DNA of 64,000 bases from Rothia sp. (in: high G+C Gram-positive bacteria) (GCA_030529845.1 JAUMWB010000001.1:496001-560000); one strand, 5' to 3'; positions 8,823-18,976 are shown, counted from the first letter of the stretch. The notes: generated by a model not told the origin, from the letters alone. A program made the numbers and translations.

Positions 8823-10820
8823 TTATTGCGGATCCTCATTCACCCGCTCTTCAATATGCTTCGCGATCCGCTCCACCGCCTCGTCCACGGGCACACCGTT
8901 TTCCTGGGAACCGTCGCGGAAGCGGAAGCTGACCGCGCCGTTCTCTGCGTCTTCGCCACCGGCGATCAAGATGAAGGGCACCTTCTCCTTAGAGGCAGTA
9001 CGGATCTTCTTGGGGAAGCGGTCAGTACCGTAATCCACCTCAACACGCACACCGCGCGCCGCCAACTTGGCAGCAACTTCACCCATGTAATCGTTGAAAG
9101 CCTCAGCAACAGGCACACCAATCACCTGAACAGGCGCCAACCATGCGGGGAAAGCACCCGCATAGTGCTCGGTCAGCACACCAAAGAAACGCTCCAGTGA
9201 CCCAAACTTAGCCGAGTGAATCATCACCGGTTCCTGACGGCTACCATCAGAAGCCTGGAACTCCAGACCAAAACGAGTGGGCTGGTTAAAGTCGTACTGA
9301 ACGGTAGACATCTGCCAGGTGCGACCAATCGCGTCCTTGGCCTGAACAGAAATCTTAGGCCCATAGAAGGCAGCGCCACCGGGATCAGCAACCAGCTCAA
9401 GACCGGTCTCAGCAGCAACCTGCTCCAGCACAGCAGTTGCCTCTTCCCACTGCTCATCAGTACCGATGAACTTATCCTTCTTATCGCCCTCGGTATCGCG
9501 GGTAGACAGCTCAAGATAGAAGTCATTCAGACCAAAGTCCTTAAGCAGAGACAGCATGAAGTTCAGCAGGTGCTTGACCTCATCGGGAGCCTGCTCCTTA
9601 GTGACGTAGGAGTGGGAGTCGTCCTGAGTAATCATGCGCACGCGGGTTAGCCCCTGTAGCACACCGGACTTCTCGTCACGGTAGACGGTGCCGAACTCGA
9701 AGAAACGCAGGGGTAGCTCACGGTAGGACCTGCCACGGGACCGGAAAATCTCGTTGTGCATGGGGCAGTTCATTGCCTTAAGGCGGTAAGCCTGCCCCTC
9801 GTCCTCCATGGGGGGGAACATGCCGTCCGCGTAGTAGGGCAGGTGCCCGGAGGTGTAGAAAAGGTCTTCCTTAGAGATATGCGGGGTCTTAACGTACTGG
9901 AAGCCCTCTTCAATATGGCGGGTGCGAACATAGTTTTCCATCTCGCGCAGGATGATACCGCCCTTGGGGTGGAAGACAGGCAGACCGGGGCCGATGGTCT
10001 TGGGGAAGGAGAAGAGATCAAGTTCTTCGCCCAGACGGCGGTGGTCACGACGCTCAGCCTCAGCAATACGATCCTTGTAGGCAACAAGCTCTTCCTTGGT
10101 GGGCCAAGCGGTGCCATAGATACGCTGCAGCATGGGGTTCTTCTCAGAACCACGCCAGTAAGCGCCGCCAGAACGCATCAGCGCATAACCGTTAGCAATC
10201 ACCTTGGTGGAAGGTACGTGCGGGCCGCGGCAGAGATCCTTCCAGACGGTCTCGCCCTTCTTATTGACGTTGTCGTAGATGGTGATTTCGCCGTCACCCA
10301 CCTCAATAGAAGCGCCCTCGGCAGCGTCCGCACCTGAGCCGGGGCCCTGGGAGAGCTTGAGCAGTTCCAGCTTGTAAGGCTCGTTAGCCATCTCTGCCTC
10401 AGCCTCAGCCTGGGTGACCACGCGGCGGTGGAAGGTCTGCCCGCTCTTAATAATCTTCACCATAGACTTCTCAATCTTTTTGAGGTCCTCAGGGGTGAAA
10501 GGTTCCTCAACATCGAAGTCAAAGTAGAAACCGTCGGTGATGTAAGGGCCGATGCCAAGCTTGGCGTCCTTGCGGTGGTCCTGCACAGCCTGCGCCATAA
10601 TGTGCGCAACGGAATGACGCAGAACCTCCAGCCCTTCCTGCTCATGGATAGATACAGGTTCAACAGTAACGCCCTGGGTCAGCTCAGTTGATAGATCAAC
10701 CAGCTTGCCGTTAATACGGGCTACAACGATGTCTTGGTTATCAGCAAAAAGGTCTGCTGCGGTGCTGCCAGCCTCAACGCTACGGGGTTCGCCAGCAACA
10801 AAAATAGAAAGAACGGACAA
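8823..10820 (-). CDS. thrS: Threonyl-tRNA synthetase
   Basis: ThrRS charges tRNA-Thr and edits mis-charged Ser-tRNA in the cytoplasm. The order is TGS domain ([20 protein letters not shown]), editing domain ([13 protein letters not shown] with HxxxH) and class II core. The core has motif 2 around [15 protein letters not shown], motif 3 [17 protein letters not shown], the zinc ligand Cys in MNCPMHNE, and an anticodon-binding domain. The length of 665 residues is normal. AGGAG is correctly spaced before TTG at 10820; an ATG at 10835 would place that same AGGAG inside the gene, so TTG is preferred. No T-box could be recognised upstream. Confidence 0.96.
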   Translation of the reverse strand: MSVLSIFVAGEPRSVEAGSTAADLFADNQDIVVARINGKLVDLSTELTQGVTVEPVSIHEQEGLEVLRHSVAHIMAQAVQDHRKDAKLGIGPYITDGFYFDFDVEEPFTPEDLKKIEKSMVKIIKSGQTFHRRVVTQAEAEAEMANEPYKLELLKLSQGPGSGADAAEGASIEVGDGEITIYDNVNKKGETVWKDLCRGPHVPSTKVIANGYALMRSGGAYWRGSEKNPMLQRIYGTAWPTKEELVAYKDRIAEAERRDHRRLGEELDLFSFPKTIGPGLPVFHPKGGIILREMENYVRTRHIEEGFQYVKTPHISKEDLFYTSGHLPYYADGMFPPMEDEGQAYRLKAMNCPMHNEIFRSRGRSYRELPLRFFEFGTVYRDEKSGVLQGLTRVRMITQDDSHSYVTKEQAPDEVKHLLNFMLSLLKDFGLNDFYLELSTRDTEGDKKDKFIGTDEQWEEATAVLEQVAAETGLELVADPGGAAFYGPKISVQAKDAIGRTWQMSTVQYDFNQPTRFGLEFQASDGSRQEPVMIHSAKFGSLERFFGVLTEHYAGAFPAWLAPVQVIGVPVAEAFNDYMGEVAAKLAARGVRVEVDYGTDRFPKKIRTASKEKVPFILIAGGEDAENGAVSFRFRDGSQENGVPVDEAVERIAKHIEERVNEDPQ

Positions 10821-11005
10821 AATGTGTCTCCTCATAGAATATGTGCGCCTACCCGTACAGGGGGCAAGCAGTCCTACCATCTGCACGGTACAAGGGTGCA
10901 GAATATGGCACCAGTCTACCGCCTGCACCTGAAGTAGCGGATCCTCACTTTAAAGTGGCGTGTTTCCTATGCCGCCCTACCCTACCGTTCTACCCCGTAA
11001 GACGG

Positions 11006-11011
11006 TATAAT
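11006..11011 (+). promoter_or_regulatory. -10 promoter element (TATAAT) for the M6 protease gene
   Basis: A consensus TATAAT hexamer lies 88 bp upstream of the protease ATG. The -35 region (near 10983) is not consensus. Confidence 0.45.
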
Positions 11012-11098
11012 CAGGAACTAATACTACTTTTTGGGGAAACTAATCTGGGTTTCACCCAATCCCCTGCACCTACCCCCTAAATACAAGAAAAAATCTAA

Positions 11099-13459
11099 AT
11101 GACTTCTTCCCCCCTTTCCTCCATTAAACGTCGCACCCTACTCGCAGGTGCCGCCTGGAGCGCACCCGTCCTTTACAGCTCTGCCGCTGTTCCCGCCTAC
11201 GCAGCTTCTGCTCAGCAGCCCACCACCCCTCCCCTGGAAGGGCACGCCAACGTCGTTGTTGTTGTGCGCTTTGCTGGGGATACTCGCGGGGATAACAACA
11301 CCGGCTTCAACCAGACCATGCCAGATGACAACACCACCTACTGGCAGTCCCTCAAGCAGGAGTTCGCGCCCACCGGCATCAACTACATCACCTATAACTC
11401 CATGCCCCTGAGTACCTACATGGACACCATCTCAAATGGTCAATGGCAGGTACAGACCTCCTACCCGCAGGACCCCACCCAGAATGGCAAAACCATTCAG
11501 TACATCACCCTGCCCTACACCCTAGACCACTACCCCAACCCCAGCAACGACTTCGACCTGGTGCGCGATACCATGCTAGGTCTCAAGGCACTCAACCCGG
11601 ACACCACCAACTGGGACCTTGACAAAGACGGGATGATTGACAACCTCTCTATCGTGGTGCAGCTACCTGCCGGTAAGAACGGCTACAACTCAGGTAGCTT
11701 CCTCGTACCCCACCACGCCACCAACCCCACCGGTGTACAAATCAACGGTCTAGATTTAGCCCATTACCTGGTACTGCCCTCTACCTCAAACACCAACGGC
11801 CGCTTTACCATTGGCTCCTCTAACGACACCATCAAGCACGAATACCTGCACACCGTAGGCATCTGGGACCTCTACCGAGGCGGCGCAGTAGGTAGCACCA
11901 CCGGCGACACCCCGGTCGGCATCTGGTCTATCATGGCACAGGCAAACCGCACCTGGCCCCTGGCACAGGAACGTGAAGACCTGGGCTGGCTCACCATCCC
12001 CGACCTTGACCTTGCTGATAATGAAACCAAAACCATTACCCTACACACCCAGTACAACCCTGCTGGCCCCCAGGCAATCCGCCTAGAATCTCCCTACACA
12101 GACGCAGAAAGCTTTGTGGTAGAGTTCCGCAAGCAGGCACCGCGCTTCCAAGGACTCATTGACGATCGCATCCCAGCTACCGGCGCAATCATCTACCGCG
12201 TCAATAACGCCGTCAATAACACCCACGATGGCAAATCCAACATCCCCCTAGACGGCAAGATTCACGACTACATCTACGTCTACCGCCAGGATTCAGAAGG
12301 TAGCACCAGCCGAGGTCCGGTGCCCAGTACTGCGGCTCTCAACAGCACAACTATCAGTAGCTTCGGCCAGGCAGACCTCAACAACCGCTCCAACGCAATT
12401 CTTGATGCCGAAGGACGCAACACCGGTCTAACTGTCAAGGTTCTATCAACCGGCACAGATTCCATCACCCTAGAAATTTCCCGCTCAGATACCAGCGCTA
12501 TTAGCATCTGGCAGCCAGTAGGTACTCCCGCACCTGTTGCAGTCAATGCCGCTGGCTCCTTTGCCTCATCAGGCACCACCCTGGCACGTAGCGCCACTAC
12601 CGGCTCTAACGGCAACTTCAGCACCGCCGTCCAAACCCTTAACCAGGACGCTTGGGGTGCAGCCGGCACCCCCTTCTCAGGTGACTTTGGTGAGCCCCAG
12701 CTGGCATACCTGGGCCAGACCCTCTATGCTGCAGCCCCCAACTACCGCACCAACGCAGTAGAAGTCAAGCGCTACGCCAACGGCAGCTGGTCAACTATCG
12801 GCACCGCCCCCACCATGGGTAACTCCCCCATCTACTTCGGTGAAGCCGGGGGAACCCTCTACCTTGTAGGTGCTAACAACAACGGCTCACGCGCTCAGGT
12901 CTACACCTCAAATGGCACCAACCTTACCCAGCACAGCGCCAGCATCAGCGGTCAGTACGTCAGCAACTTTGCTGTAGCAGATGTTCAAGGCAAGCTCTTC
13001 TTGGCAGCCTCTGACGTTTTTGCCAACAACCACAAGCTCTACGCCCTAGAAAACAACCAGTGGGTTGCCCGCCATACCGATGCATCCGCGGCAAAGACTA
13101 TGGCACTAATCCCCGCTAACGGTTCTATCTATGAGCTTCTGCTAGGGGCAGATAACACCCTTTCTCTGCGCCAGTTCACCGCTGACGGCAAGCTCCTTAC
13201 TACCAGTTCTTTGGGTAGGGCAACCCTTGCCTCAATGGCAGTAAGCGGAGATAAGGCTGTGATTGCGGTTGAAGCTAACCAGCAGATCACCGTCTACACC
13301 GCGCCCCTGGCTGACATCACCCAGAGCACTCAGCTGGGTGAAAAGGTCACGCTCTCAGGCAGCGGCCCTGAGGTGGAAATTCTGGGAGATACCGTCTACG
13401 TCTCTTACAAGGACACCGCCCAGCAGACTATGCGCGTCTCTAGCCATAAGCTCGCCTAG
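11099..13459 (+). CDS. Tat-exported M6-like metalloprotease
   Basis: This is a secreted zinc protease of 786 residues. The N terminus has a twin-arginine signal (KRRTLLAGAAW, cleavage near AYAAS at 33-37). HEYLHTVGIWDLY at 247-259 is the HExxHxxGxxD zinc signature of M6 (immune inhibitor A-like) peptidases. The C-terminal half (about 480-786) consists of repeated beta-propeller-like strands such as QLAYLGQTLYAAAPNY. No good Shine-Dalgarno precedes the ATG, but the Tat signal starts at once, so this start is likely. It ends before a strong terminator. It probably degrades host or environmental protein. Confidence 0.85.
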   Translation: MTSSPLSSIKRRTLLAGAAWSAPVLYSSAAVPAYAASAQQPTTPPLEGHANVVVVVRFAGDTRGDNNTGFNQTMPDDNTTYWQSLKQEFAPTGINYITYNSMPLSTYMDTISNGQWQVQTSYPQDPTQNGKTIQYITLPYTLDHYPNPSNDFDLVRDTMLGLKALNPDTTNWDLDKDGMIDNLSIVVQLPAGKNGYNSGSFLVPHHATNPTGVQINGLDLAHYLVLPSTSNTNGRFTIGSSNDTIKHEYLHTVGIWDLYRGGAVGSTTGDTPVGIWSIMAQANRTWPLAQEREDLGWLTIPDLDLADNETKTITLHTQYNPAGPQAIRLESPYTDAESFVVEFRKQAPRFQGLIDDRIPATGAIIYRVNNAVNNTHDGKSNIPLDGKIHDYIYVYRQDSEGSTSRGPVPSTAALNSTTISSFGQADLNNRSNAILDAEGRNTGLTVKVLSTGTDSITLEISRSDTSAISIWQPVGTPAPVAVNAAGSFASSGTTLARSATTGSNGNFSTAVQTLNQDAWGAAGTPFSGDFGEPQLAYLGQTLYAAAPNYRTNAVEVKRYANGSWSTIGTAPTMGNSPIYFGEAGGTLYLVGANNNGSRAQVYTSNGTNLTQHSASISGQYVSNFAVADVQGKLFLAASDVFANNHKLYALENNQWVARHTDASAAKTMALIPANGSIYELLLGADNTLSLRQFTADGKLLTTSSLGRATLASMAVSGDKAVIAVEANQQITVYTAPLADITQSTQLGEKVTLSGSGPEVEILGDTVYVSYKDTAQQTMRVSSHKLA

Positions 13460-13480
13460 GCTACCCTAGAGGTATAAAGA

Positions 13481-13550
13481 AGAGGGCTACCTACCGGGAT
13501 CTACCCGCCACCTCACTGTGGCGCTTCCCGGTAGGTAGCCCTCTTTTTTT
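13481..13550 (+). terminator. Strong rho-independent terminator
   Basis: A perfect 19-bp stem (13481-13499 with 13526-13544), with a small inner hairpin GCCAC/GTGGC, is followed by TTTTTTT. Confidence 0.9.
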
Positions 13551-13664
13551 CCTATGGTCTAAGAACAAGGGATTACACGATTCAATCTACTGCCGAGTCC
13601 TACAAACGACCTTGCTGCTCGAAAAATTCTACACCACAGCCGCCCTCAACGGTGAGATGCGCTA

Positions 13665-13808
13665 ATGGCAACAATCTACGGATATTCGCAAGAAAAAGGC
13701 ACAGTACTTATTACTATGCAAGCCTCTGACAACCAGAGAGAAATCAACGACAAGATAGAGCACCTAGAAACCTACTACCCCGAACTTGAAATAGAAGTCA
13801 GGTACTAG
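13665..13808 (+). CDS. Small hypothetical protein (47 residues)
   Basis: ATG at 13665 to TAG at 13808, overlapping the next start (GTG at 13808). The peptide begins MATIYGYSQEKGTVLITMQ and is mostly charged and soluble. It heads a run of short, closely packed genes leading to an integrase, which is the main support for it being real. No family is recognised. Confidence 0.45.
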   Translation: MATIYGYSQEKGTVLITMQASDNQREINDKIEHLETYYPELEIEVRY

Positions 13809-13912
13809 TGGACACCGCATTTCTCTACGCCTCCCTCATTCTTACCGCCACGATCTCTTTAGCCGGCATCACTCTCATCACCTACAGCTCCATCTCAAGG
13901 CAAACCCCATGA
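13808..13912 (+). CDS. Single-helix small membrane protein (34 residues)
   Basis: GTG at 13808 overlaps the preceding stop, and its own TGA overlaps the glutaredoxin ATG (ATGA at 13909). It consists of one hydrophobic helix (FLYASLILTATISLAGITL) and a short polar tail. Tight overlaps suggest translational coupling to the glutaredoxin. The same membrane-helix plus glutaredoxin order recurs in the prophage near 55.0 kb. Confidence 0.5.
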   Translation: MDTAFLYASLILTATISLAGITLITYSSISRQTP

Positions 13913-14163
13913 CCACCGTAAACCTCTACGCCACCCCCGACTGTCACCAGTGCAAACTGACTCAGCGCAAGCTCACCGCCCGCAACATCAGCTACAGGAT
14001 CATCAAGCTAGAGAACGAACCAACTATCGCGACAAAACTCAAAGCCCGCGGACTACTTCAGGCACCCATAGTGGAAGTACCTGGTGACAAAGCTCAAATA
14101 TGGAGCGGTTACAGACCCGACCTCATCGACCGTCTAGCTGCATGGCAGGCCCACCATGCATAG
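13909..14163 (+). CDS. NrdH-like glutaredoxin
   Basis: This 84-residue thioredoxin-fold protein has an active-site CHQC at 13-16, preceded by NLYATPD, and a cis-proline region LLQAPIVEV. This is the mobile-element type of NrdH-redoxin, which reduces protein disulfides. No ribonucleotide reductase gene is nearby, so its partner is unknown. It is coupled to the upstream small membrane ORF. Confidence 0.8.
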   Translation: MTTVNLYATPDCHQCKLTQRKLTARNISYRIIKLENEPTIATKLKARGLLQAPIVEVPGDKAQIWSGYRPDLIDRLAAWQAHHA

Positions 14164-14361
14164 GCGTATACGCGATGATCTTGCCGTCTTCTGGCTCACC
14201 TTTCCGGCTGTGTCAATGGTGCCTACTTCGGCGGAAAATACGCCTTTCCTGACCTTACAAACCGGGCAGACGCAACCATTTTCGGCCTACTTATTGGAGC
14301 TCTAATCGCGCTGATGTTCTATACCTTCGTTTACCTTCTGGTCATCAGCTCTCGCAGGTAG
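14156..14361 (+). pseudogene. Small membrane protein, apparently frameshifted
   Basis: From ATG at 14156 the frame reads MHRRIRDDLAVFWLTFPAV. The plausible continuation GAYFGGKYAFPDL and a membrane helix (IFGLLIGALIALMFYTFVYL) lie one frame over and stop at 14361. Neither frame alone makes a sensible protein with a start, so a single-base change near 14200-14215 is likely. The product would have two membrane helices. Confidence 0.4.
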
Positions 14362-14365
14362 GCCC

Positions 14366-14593
14366 ATGCATAAAATACCGATGCCCAATAAGGGAAGTGA
14401 TCTAGCACGCTTACTGAAAGCTAACGGGTTTACTGTAGAGCTAGGCAGCAGAGGCCACTACCGCGCTACCCACCCAGAACACCCAGACAAACCGCCTGTT
14501 AGGTTCTCATCTACTCCATCAGACGGCAGGTGGGCTTCAAACACCATTGCCTGGATCAAGAGGAACTATCACCTTACACTCAGCAAGAAATAA
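14366..14593 (+). CDS. HicA-like small RNA-binding fold protein
   Basis: This 75-residue protein begins MHKIPMPNKGSDLARLLKAN and continues with a GSRGHYRATHP segment, which matches the HicA/YcfA double-stranded-RNA-binding fold (conserved Gly-x-His). HicA toxins cleave mRNA and pair with HicB. No HicB-like gene is adjacent, so this may be an orphan or a different use of the fold. It overlaps the extended upstream frame of the integrase. Confidence 0.5.
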   Translation: MHKIPMPNKGSDLARLLKANGFTVELGSRGHYRATHPEHPDKPPVRFSSTPSDGRWASNTIAWIKRNYHLTLSKK

Positions 14594-14642
14594 CCCCTCC
14601 GGCCTCTTTCTCATCATCAGAATATCGAGAAAGAGAAAAATC

Positions 14643-15452
14643 TTGCTGACCACCCCCTGGACTAATGCCCTTGCTGACTTCGCACAATGGCTTCAAGCAG
14701 CCGGACGAACCGAACGCACCATCGAAACACGACTACGATGGCTAGCTACCCTAGCGCAGTCAGTTCCCTCTACACCCACTGAAGTAAGCAGCTCAGAAAT
14801 CGCAACCTGGCTAACAAACCCCAGGTGGAAGCCCAACTTCCGCAGGAGCGCCTTGGCCTCTGCCCGTCGTTTCTTCCACTACCTCAAAATCACTGGCCGT
14901 CGCCCCGACAACCCCACAGAAATCCTTCTCCCTATCCGTGTCCCCAGAGCAAAAGCTCGCCCCTTGCCCACAGAAGTGCTCAACGCAGCCCTAGATACAG
15001 CTCAGACTACAGAGCAGTCGATGATGATTCTGTTAGGCGCCTTAGCTGGACTGCGCCGCACTGAGATTGCCTCGCTACACACAGATAGTTATTCCCCAGG
15101 ATGGCTCACCGTAACGGGTAAGGGAGGCGATATGCGCCGCATCCCTGTACACCCGCAGCTAGAGCCATTTTTACAGCTGAAGCATGAAGGCTACTACTTT
15201 CCAGGCAGGTTCACTGGGCATCGTAGTCACGACAATGTTGCTAAAACGATTGGCAGGCTCTTAGGCAAGGGGTACAGTTGCCACAGCTTACGCCATTGGT
15301 TTGCGACAACTGCTTATGCTCAGTCTCAAGATATCAGGGCCGTCCAGGAATTATTGGGGCATGCCGATATTGCAACGACTCAACAATACATCGGGATTGC
15401 TGAAACGTCCCTCGAGTCTGTAGTGCGGGGACTGCCAGGATTGGAGGTGTAG
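14643..15452 (+). CDS. Tyrosine recombinase/integrase of a small mobile element
   Basis: This is a site-specific recombinase of 269 residues from TTG at 14643, which is preceded by a purine-rich stretch. An N-terminal SAM-like core-binding domain (about 1-95) is followed by the catalytic domain: Arg138 (AGLRRTE), H214-x-x-R217 (HSLRH), His240 (LLGHADIATTQQY) and Tyr249. All catalytic residues are present. The cluster of tiny genes from 13.66 kb to here looks like one integrative element. Attachment sites could not be identified by eye. Confidence 0.85.
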   Translation: MLTTPWTNALADFAQWLQAAGRTERTIETRLRWLATLAQSVPSTPTEVSSSEIATWLTNPRWKPNFRRSALASARRFFHYLKITGRRPDNPTEILLPIRVPRAKARPLPTEVLNAALDTAQTTEQSMMILLGALAGLRRTEIASLHTDSYSPGWLTVTGKGGDMRRIPVHPQLEPFLQLKHEGYYFPGRFTGHRSHDNVAKTIGRLLGKGYSCHSLRHWFATTAYAQSQDIRAVQELLGHADIATTQQYIGIAETSLESVVRGLPGLEV

Positions 15453-15513
15453 CAACTTTTCTGTTTGCTAGCCCGCGGTTCTAACAGGTAGTTTGCATAT
15501 ATCTAGACGAGGG

Positions 15514-15582
15514 GCCTGCTCAGTTTTTATAAGAGCTGAAGACCTGTAAGGACTTCGCGACAGCTTGCAATGCTGAGCAGGC
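15514..15582. repeat. 10-bp inverted repeat downstream of the integrase
   Basis: GCCTGCTCAG (15514-15523) and CTGAGCAGGC (15573-15582) flank a loop of 49 bases. It could be an attachment-site arm or a transcript-end hairpin between convergent genes. Confidence 0.4.
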
Positions 15583-15613
15583 TCTTCACCTATGACCTCT
15601 TCTTACACGCTAC

Positions 15614-16039
15614 CTAGTTGTCGTTCAAAGCCGCGAAACCCTCACGGCCCAGCCCTCTTTGCTCATACCCATTGACAAGAACGGCAGCGTCCGCTTCGTT
15701 ACCTACAATTTTAGACACCACTGCCACAATATCAGCCCTTGATTCTATAGGGGTTTCAGCAATATCTCGTAAGGTCGGCAACCATTCAAGAAGGTTATCT
15801 GAAAAACTTGGAACTTCACCAGTTCGAGCTTTATTCAGACACGTTCCGATAGCCCAGAACACTTGACTAGCTTTCTCACCGCCTGTCAAAGATTGAGCCA
15901 AAGCTCTTGACCAGGGATGCTCATCTGTCAATTCCACTGAACGGACAAGAGCCCTGATAATCTCACGCAGTTCACTACGAGTCTGCTCTAACTCTTCTTT
16001 TAGCGCATCAAATTCTTCACGACTTACAGCACTATCCAT
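15614..16039 (-). CDS. Hypothetical protein with N-terminal coiled coil
   Basis: 141 residues. Residues 5-35 form a heptad-rich helix (EEFDALKEELEQTRSELREI); the rest is a helical soluble domain with no family that I recognise. It is convergent with the integrase. It could be cargo of the small element or a chromosomal gene. Confidence 0.5.
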   Translation of the reverse strand: MDSAVSREEFDALKEELEQTRSELREIIRALVRSVELTDEHPWSRALAQSLTGGEKASQVFWAIGTCLNKARTGEVPSFSDNLLEWLPTLRDIAETPIESRADIVAVVSKIVGNEADAAVLVNGYEQRGLGREGFAALNDN

Positions 16040-16113
16040 AACGCCCCATATACAATTTCTGCAATCATTTCAGCATTCCCACCCCCTAGAGGGCCTTTCA
16101 AATTATTATAGAT

Positions 16114-17281
16114 ATGCTCCTTGACACGCGGCTACTGCTCACTACCCTTGGGGTTTTAGCTGCATGCTCTGTCCTTGGAGCCAGCGCATTTGCCGACATC
16201 TCTCTCTACCAGGCGCCAGCACCGAAGCCTCAACCCTGCCTACAGCAACCGCCGTCAGCCACAAACCGTAGTAGACCTGCCAGTGGGCTACACCCAGCAA
16301 CCTGCCTGGACGCTCCCCATCCCTGATGGTGCCCGCGTCCATTCATCGCAGGCCGCAACTGCCATCATCGACAGCAAAACTATTACTCTCTACTCCAACG
16401 CCACCGGCAAGGAAATTAGAAGCGTCACCGGCGACGAAGAAATCGCAGTTATCGATGAAACCTCTATCGACGGTAAACCCGGCATCGTATGGCTCAACGC
16501 CGATAAGACCAAGCTCACCGCCTGGATCGCTGATGAATCTAACGCAGAAGGCAAACTCATCACCGCCGACCTGCCCGCAGGAGCAACCGTAACCCGCCCA
16601 TCAGCTGAAATCATTATCAAAGACTCACAGACCCAGGTATTCAGGCTCACCCAGGAGGGGATAAAGCAATACCAGTCCCCTCAGGGCCTTTCCCCGTGGG
16701 CATTTACAGATAAGGGCCTTGTCTCTCTTGGGTATGACGTGCCATCAGAAGTTACTGACCCTGCTGGTCAGGCCGTTGCCGCCATTGACCTTGTTTCCCC
16801 TGAGGCCGGTTACTCTATGCTCCAGCGGATCAGCATCGGCAACGATTACGCCGCCAGTATCTGGGCGCAAAACCTTAACTCAGTTACCGACCAAAGCCAG
16901 GTCAAACTCGTTATCCATTCATTGAGTTCAGGCCAGCCCGTAGAAGTTATTGACGGCCCACTGCAATCTTTAGAACCCACTATCGATAGCACTGAGCGTT
17001 CCTGGGTTATCGGCCAAGGTAATGACCTAGCCACCTATGGGCCCTACATTTTTTCTCTTCGTACCGGAAAACTTCAGACAGTCTTACCGAATGGCACCAC
17101 AGGGCTCCCAGCCAAGGGCACATTTGGTCTAGCCTCAGCCCCCAATGGAGCAACCTACATCTTCCAAGGTACTGAGGCTGGCTATACCCTTTCCAACAAA
17201 ATCATCCTGGCCCAGTCCGGCTCAACTCTTATCACCCAAGCAGGAAACCGAGTTGTGGCATATCCCGCCACTCTTTCCTAA
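16114..17281 (+). pseudogene. Exported protein split by frameshifts near its N terminus
   Basis: ATG at 16114 opens a signal peptide (LLLTTLGVLAACSVLGASAFA) that also contains a lipobox-like LAAC. The frame is lost near 16215, a linker STLPTATAVSHKP reads in the third frame, and the body VVDLPVGYTQQPAW runs from about 16270 to 17281 in yet another frame. Two one-base deletions explain this. The body (about 340 residues) is beta-rich with repeated blade-like segments. It lies 30 bp before the surface-protein gene, probably the same operon. If the deletions are real it is a pseudogene; sequencing error is the alternative. Confidence 0.55.
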
Positions 17282-17311
17282 CAAGCCCTTCTTCCTCGAA
17301 AGGAACCTCTT

Positions 17312-18976
17312 GTGAAAAAGTCACAGACCCTAGCTACTGCTCTACTGGTAGCTCCAACCCTTGCTCTACCATTGGCTACAGCGTCCGCTGAATCTCTACC
17401 GGCACCGGACACCACCGACCAGGCAATTTTCGCACCGGCCTCAGTTGCAACGCTTGCGGCCTCCGAACCGCTTGCCTCTGCTGAGCCCCTAGCTACTGCT
17501 GAACCAACTGCCACGACAGAGCCCACCACGGAACCGGCAGTAGAGCCCTCAGCCACGGCCACCGCTGAACCCACCACTACCGTTGCTCCTGCACCCTCTG
17601 AATCGGCAACCCCAATCCCTCATGAGACAGCCCTACCAACAGCAGAAGCTACCGCAACACCGTCAGAGGCCCCATCACCTGAGCCCAGCGAAACCTCCGC
17701 GCCGTCTCCAACTCCCTCACCTGAGGAAACTGTTGCCCCCACAGAACCAGAACCTACTAGCGCTCCTACCGACTCCCCCGTTGAGCCAGTAGAACCAGAG
17801 AATCCGGCACCTACTGATCCAGTGGAGCCTGAGACTCCTGTGGAGCCGGTAGACCCTGAGGTGCCCGTTGAACCTACCCCCACCCCCGAAGAGCCAGCAC
17901 CTGAAGAACCGGCCCCAGCATTTGTAGAAGAAGAGCAGACCCTCATTGTGGGCGACGTCCACGACTTTCAAGTTACAGGCGTTCCCACCGCGGATGCAGA
18001 GGTCAAATTTACCCTCACTGATTCAGCCAACGTGGTCATTGAACTGCGTGATGCAGATGGCGAGCTGAAGGCCTATATCATTCGCACTGCGGACGAAAAC
18101 GGTGAAGTAATCCTGACTCTCGATACTCAGGGCCTGGCTCCGGGTGAGTACACTCTGACGGCAACCGTTGGTGATAAGGAGGTAACGACAAAGATTATCG
18201 TCTCGCCCTCAGAATCAGAGCCTACTGACCCGGTAGACCCTGTTGTGCCTGAGCAGCCGGTGGAGCCTGTTGAACCTGTTCAGCCGGTAGACCCCGTTGT
18301 TCCTGAGCAACCGGTAGAACCTGTGGAACCGGCAGAGCCTGTAGTTCCTACCGAGCCGATTCAGCCAGAAGTTCCAGCAGAACCAGCTCCGATTGAACCT
18401 CTCCAGCCAGAGAGCCCAGCACCGGCTGAGCCCGTAGAACCGACCAACCCGGCGACCCCTGCTATCGAGAACCTCCCTGTAGTCGAAGAACACCAGCTTG
18501 AAGCAACAGATCTGGATACAGCAGAGCCCACCAACATCATCGAGGCCCTGCGCGAGCCTGCGGCAACCCGCATCCCTGATACCCTTTCAAACGCAACGGC
18601 AACGCCTCAGCGAGAAACAGCCTCTCGCGAGTTCAGCGAAACCCTCGAAGCTCTCATCCCCGGCGCCCGTGAGAACAGCACCTTAGAATCACGCGAGTTC
18701 ACCAGCAACCTTCAGGCCGGTGCCGCGCCAGGCCGTCAAGCTGACGCACAAGACCTACAGAACGGCGATACGGCCTCGCCTGCACCAGCACGCACCGAAC
18801 AAGGTTCCCAAGACTCCACGAGCTCACAGGCCGATTCTGATACTGAGCAAGCAGCATCGAGTACCTTTGACTGGTTCAAAACCCTGTCTGCTGCACTGGG
18901 CGCTAGCTTTATCGGACTAGCCGCCTGGCTTGTCTTCGGCAGACGAGGCAGGGATAAGAACAAAGAGGAGATCTAG
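17312..18976 (+). CDS. Pro/Glu/Val-rich cell-surface protein with Ig-like domain
   Basis: This 554-residue exported protein starts at GTG 17312, with GAAAGGAA upstream. A Sec signal peptide covers residues 1-26. A long P/E/T/V-rich region follows, then an Ig-like domain at about 205-300 (beginning QTLIVGDVHDFQVTG). A second proline-rich repeat region (EPVEPVQPVDPVVPEQPVEP style) precedes the C-terminal helix (LGASFIGLAAWLVFG) and basic tail RRGRDKNKEE. The end resembles a sortase-substrate tail, but no LPXTG motif is visible, so it may be retained only by the membrane helix. It is likely a wall-spanning stalk displaying the Ig-like domain. It is GC-rich and repetitive, so repeat number may vary between strains. 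Confidence 0.75.
   Translation: MKKSQTLATALLVAPTLALPLATASAESLPAPDTTDQAIFAPASVATLAASEPLASAEPLATAEPTATTEPTTEPAVEPSATATAEPTTTVAPAPSESATPIPHETALPTAEATATPSEAPSPEPSETSAPSPTPSPEETVAPTEPEPTSAPTDSPVEPVEPENPAPTDPVEPETPVEPVDPEVPVEPTPTPEEPAPEEPAPAFVEEEQTLIVGDVHDFQVTGVPTADAEVKFTLTDSANVVIELRDADGELKAYIIRTADENGEVILTLDTQGLAPGEYTLTATVGDKEVTTKIIVSPSESEPTDPVDPVVPEQPVEPVEPVQPVDPVVPEQPVEPVEPAEPVVPTEPIQPEVPAEPAPIEPLQPESPAPAEPVEPTNPATPAIENLPVVEEHQLEATDLDTAEPTNIIEALREPAATRIPDTLSNATATPQRETASREFSETLEALIPGARENSTLESREFTSNLQAGAAPGRQADAQDLQNGDTASPAPARTEQGSQDSTSSQADSDTEQAASSTFDWFKTLSAALGASFIGLAAWLVFGRRGRDKNKEEI

Noticed and set aside
17620-18963. Leftward Gly/Ser-rich and Arg-rich frames opposite the surface protein
   Set aside because: Antisense shadows of Pro/Glu/Val codon repeats.
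18940-18976. LPXTG sortase anchor on the surface protein
   Set aside because: The hydrophobic helix and basic tail are present, but no LPXTG-like pentapeptide precedes them.
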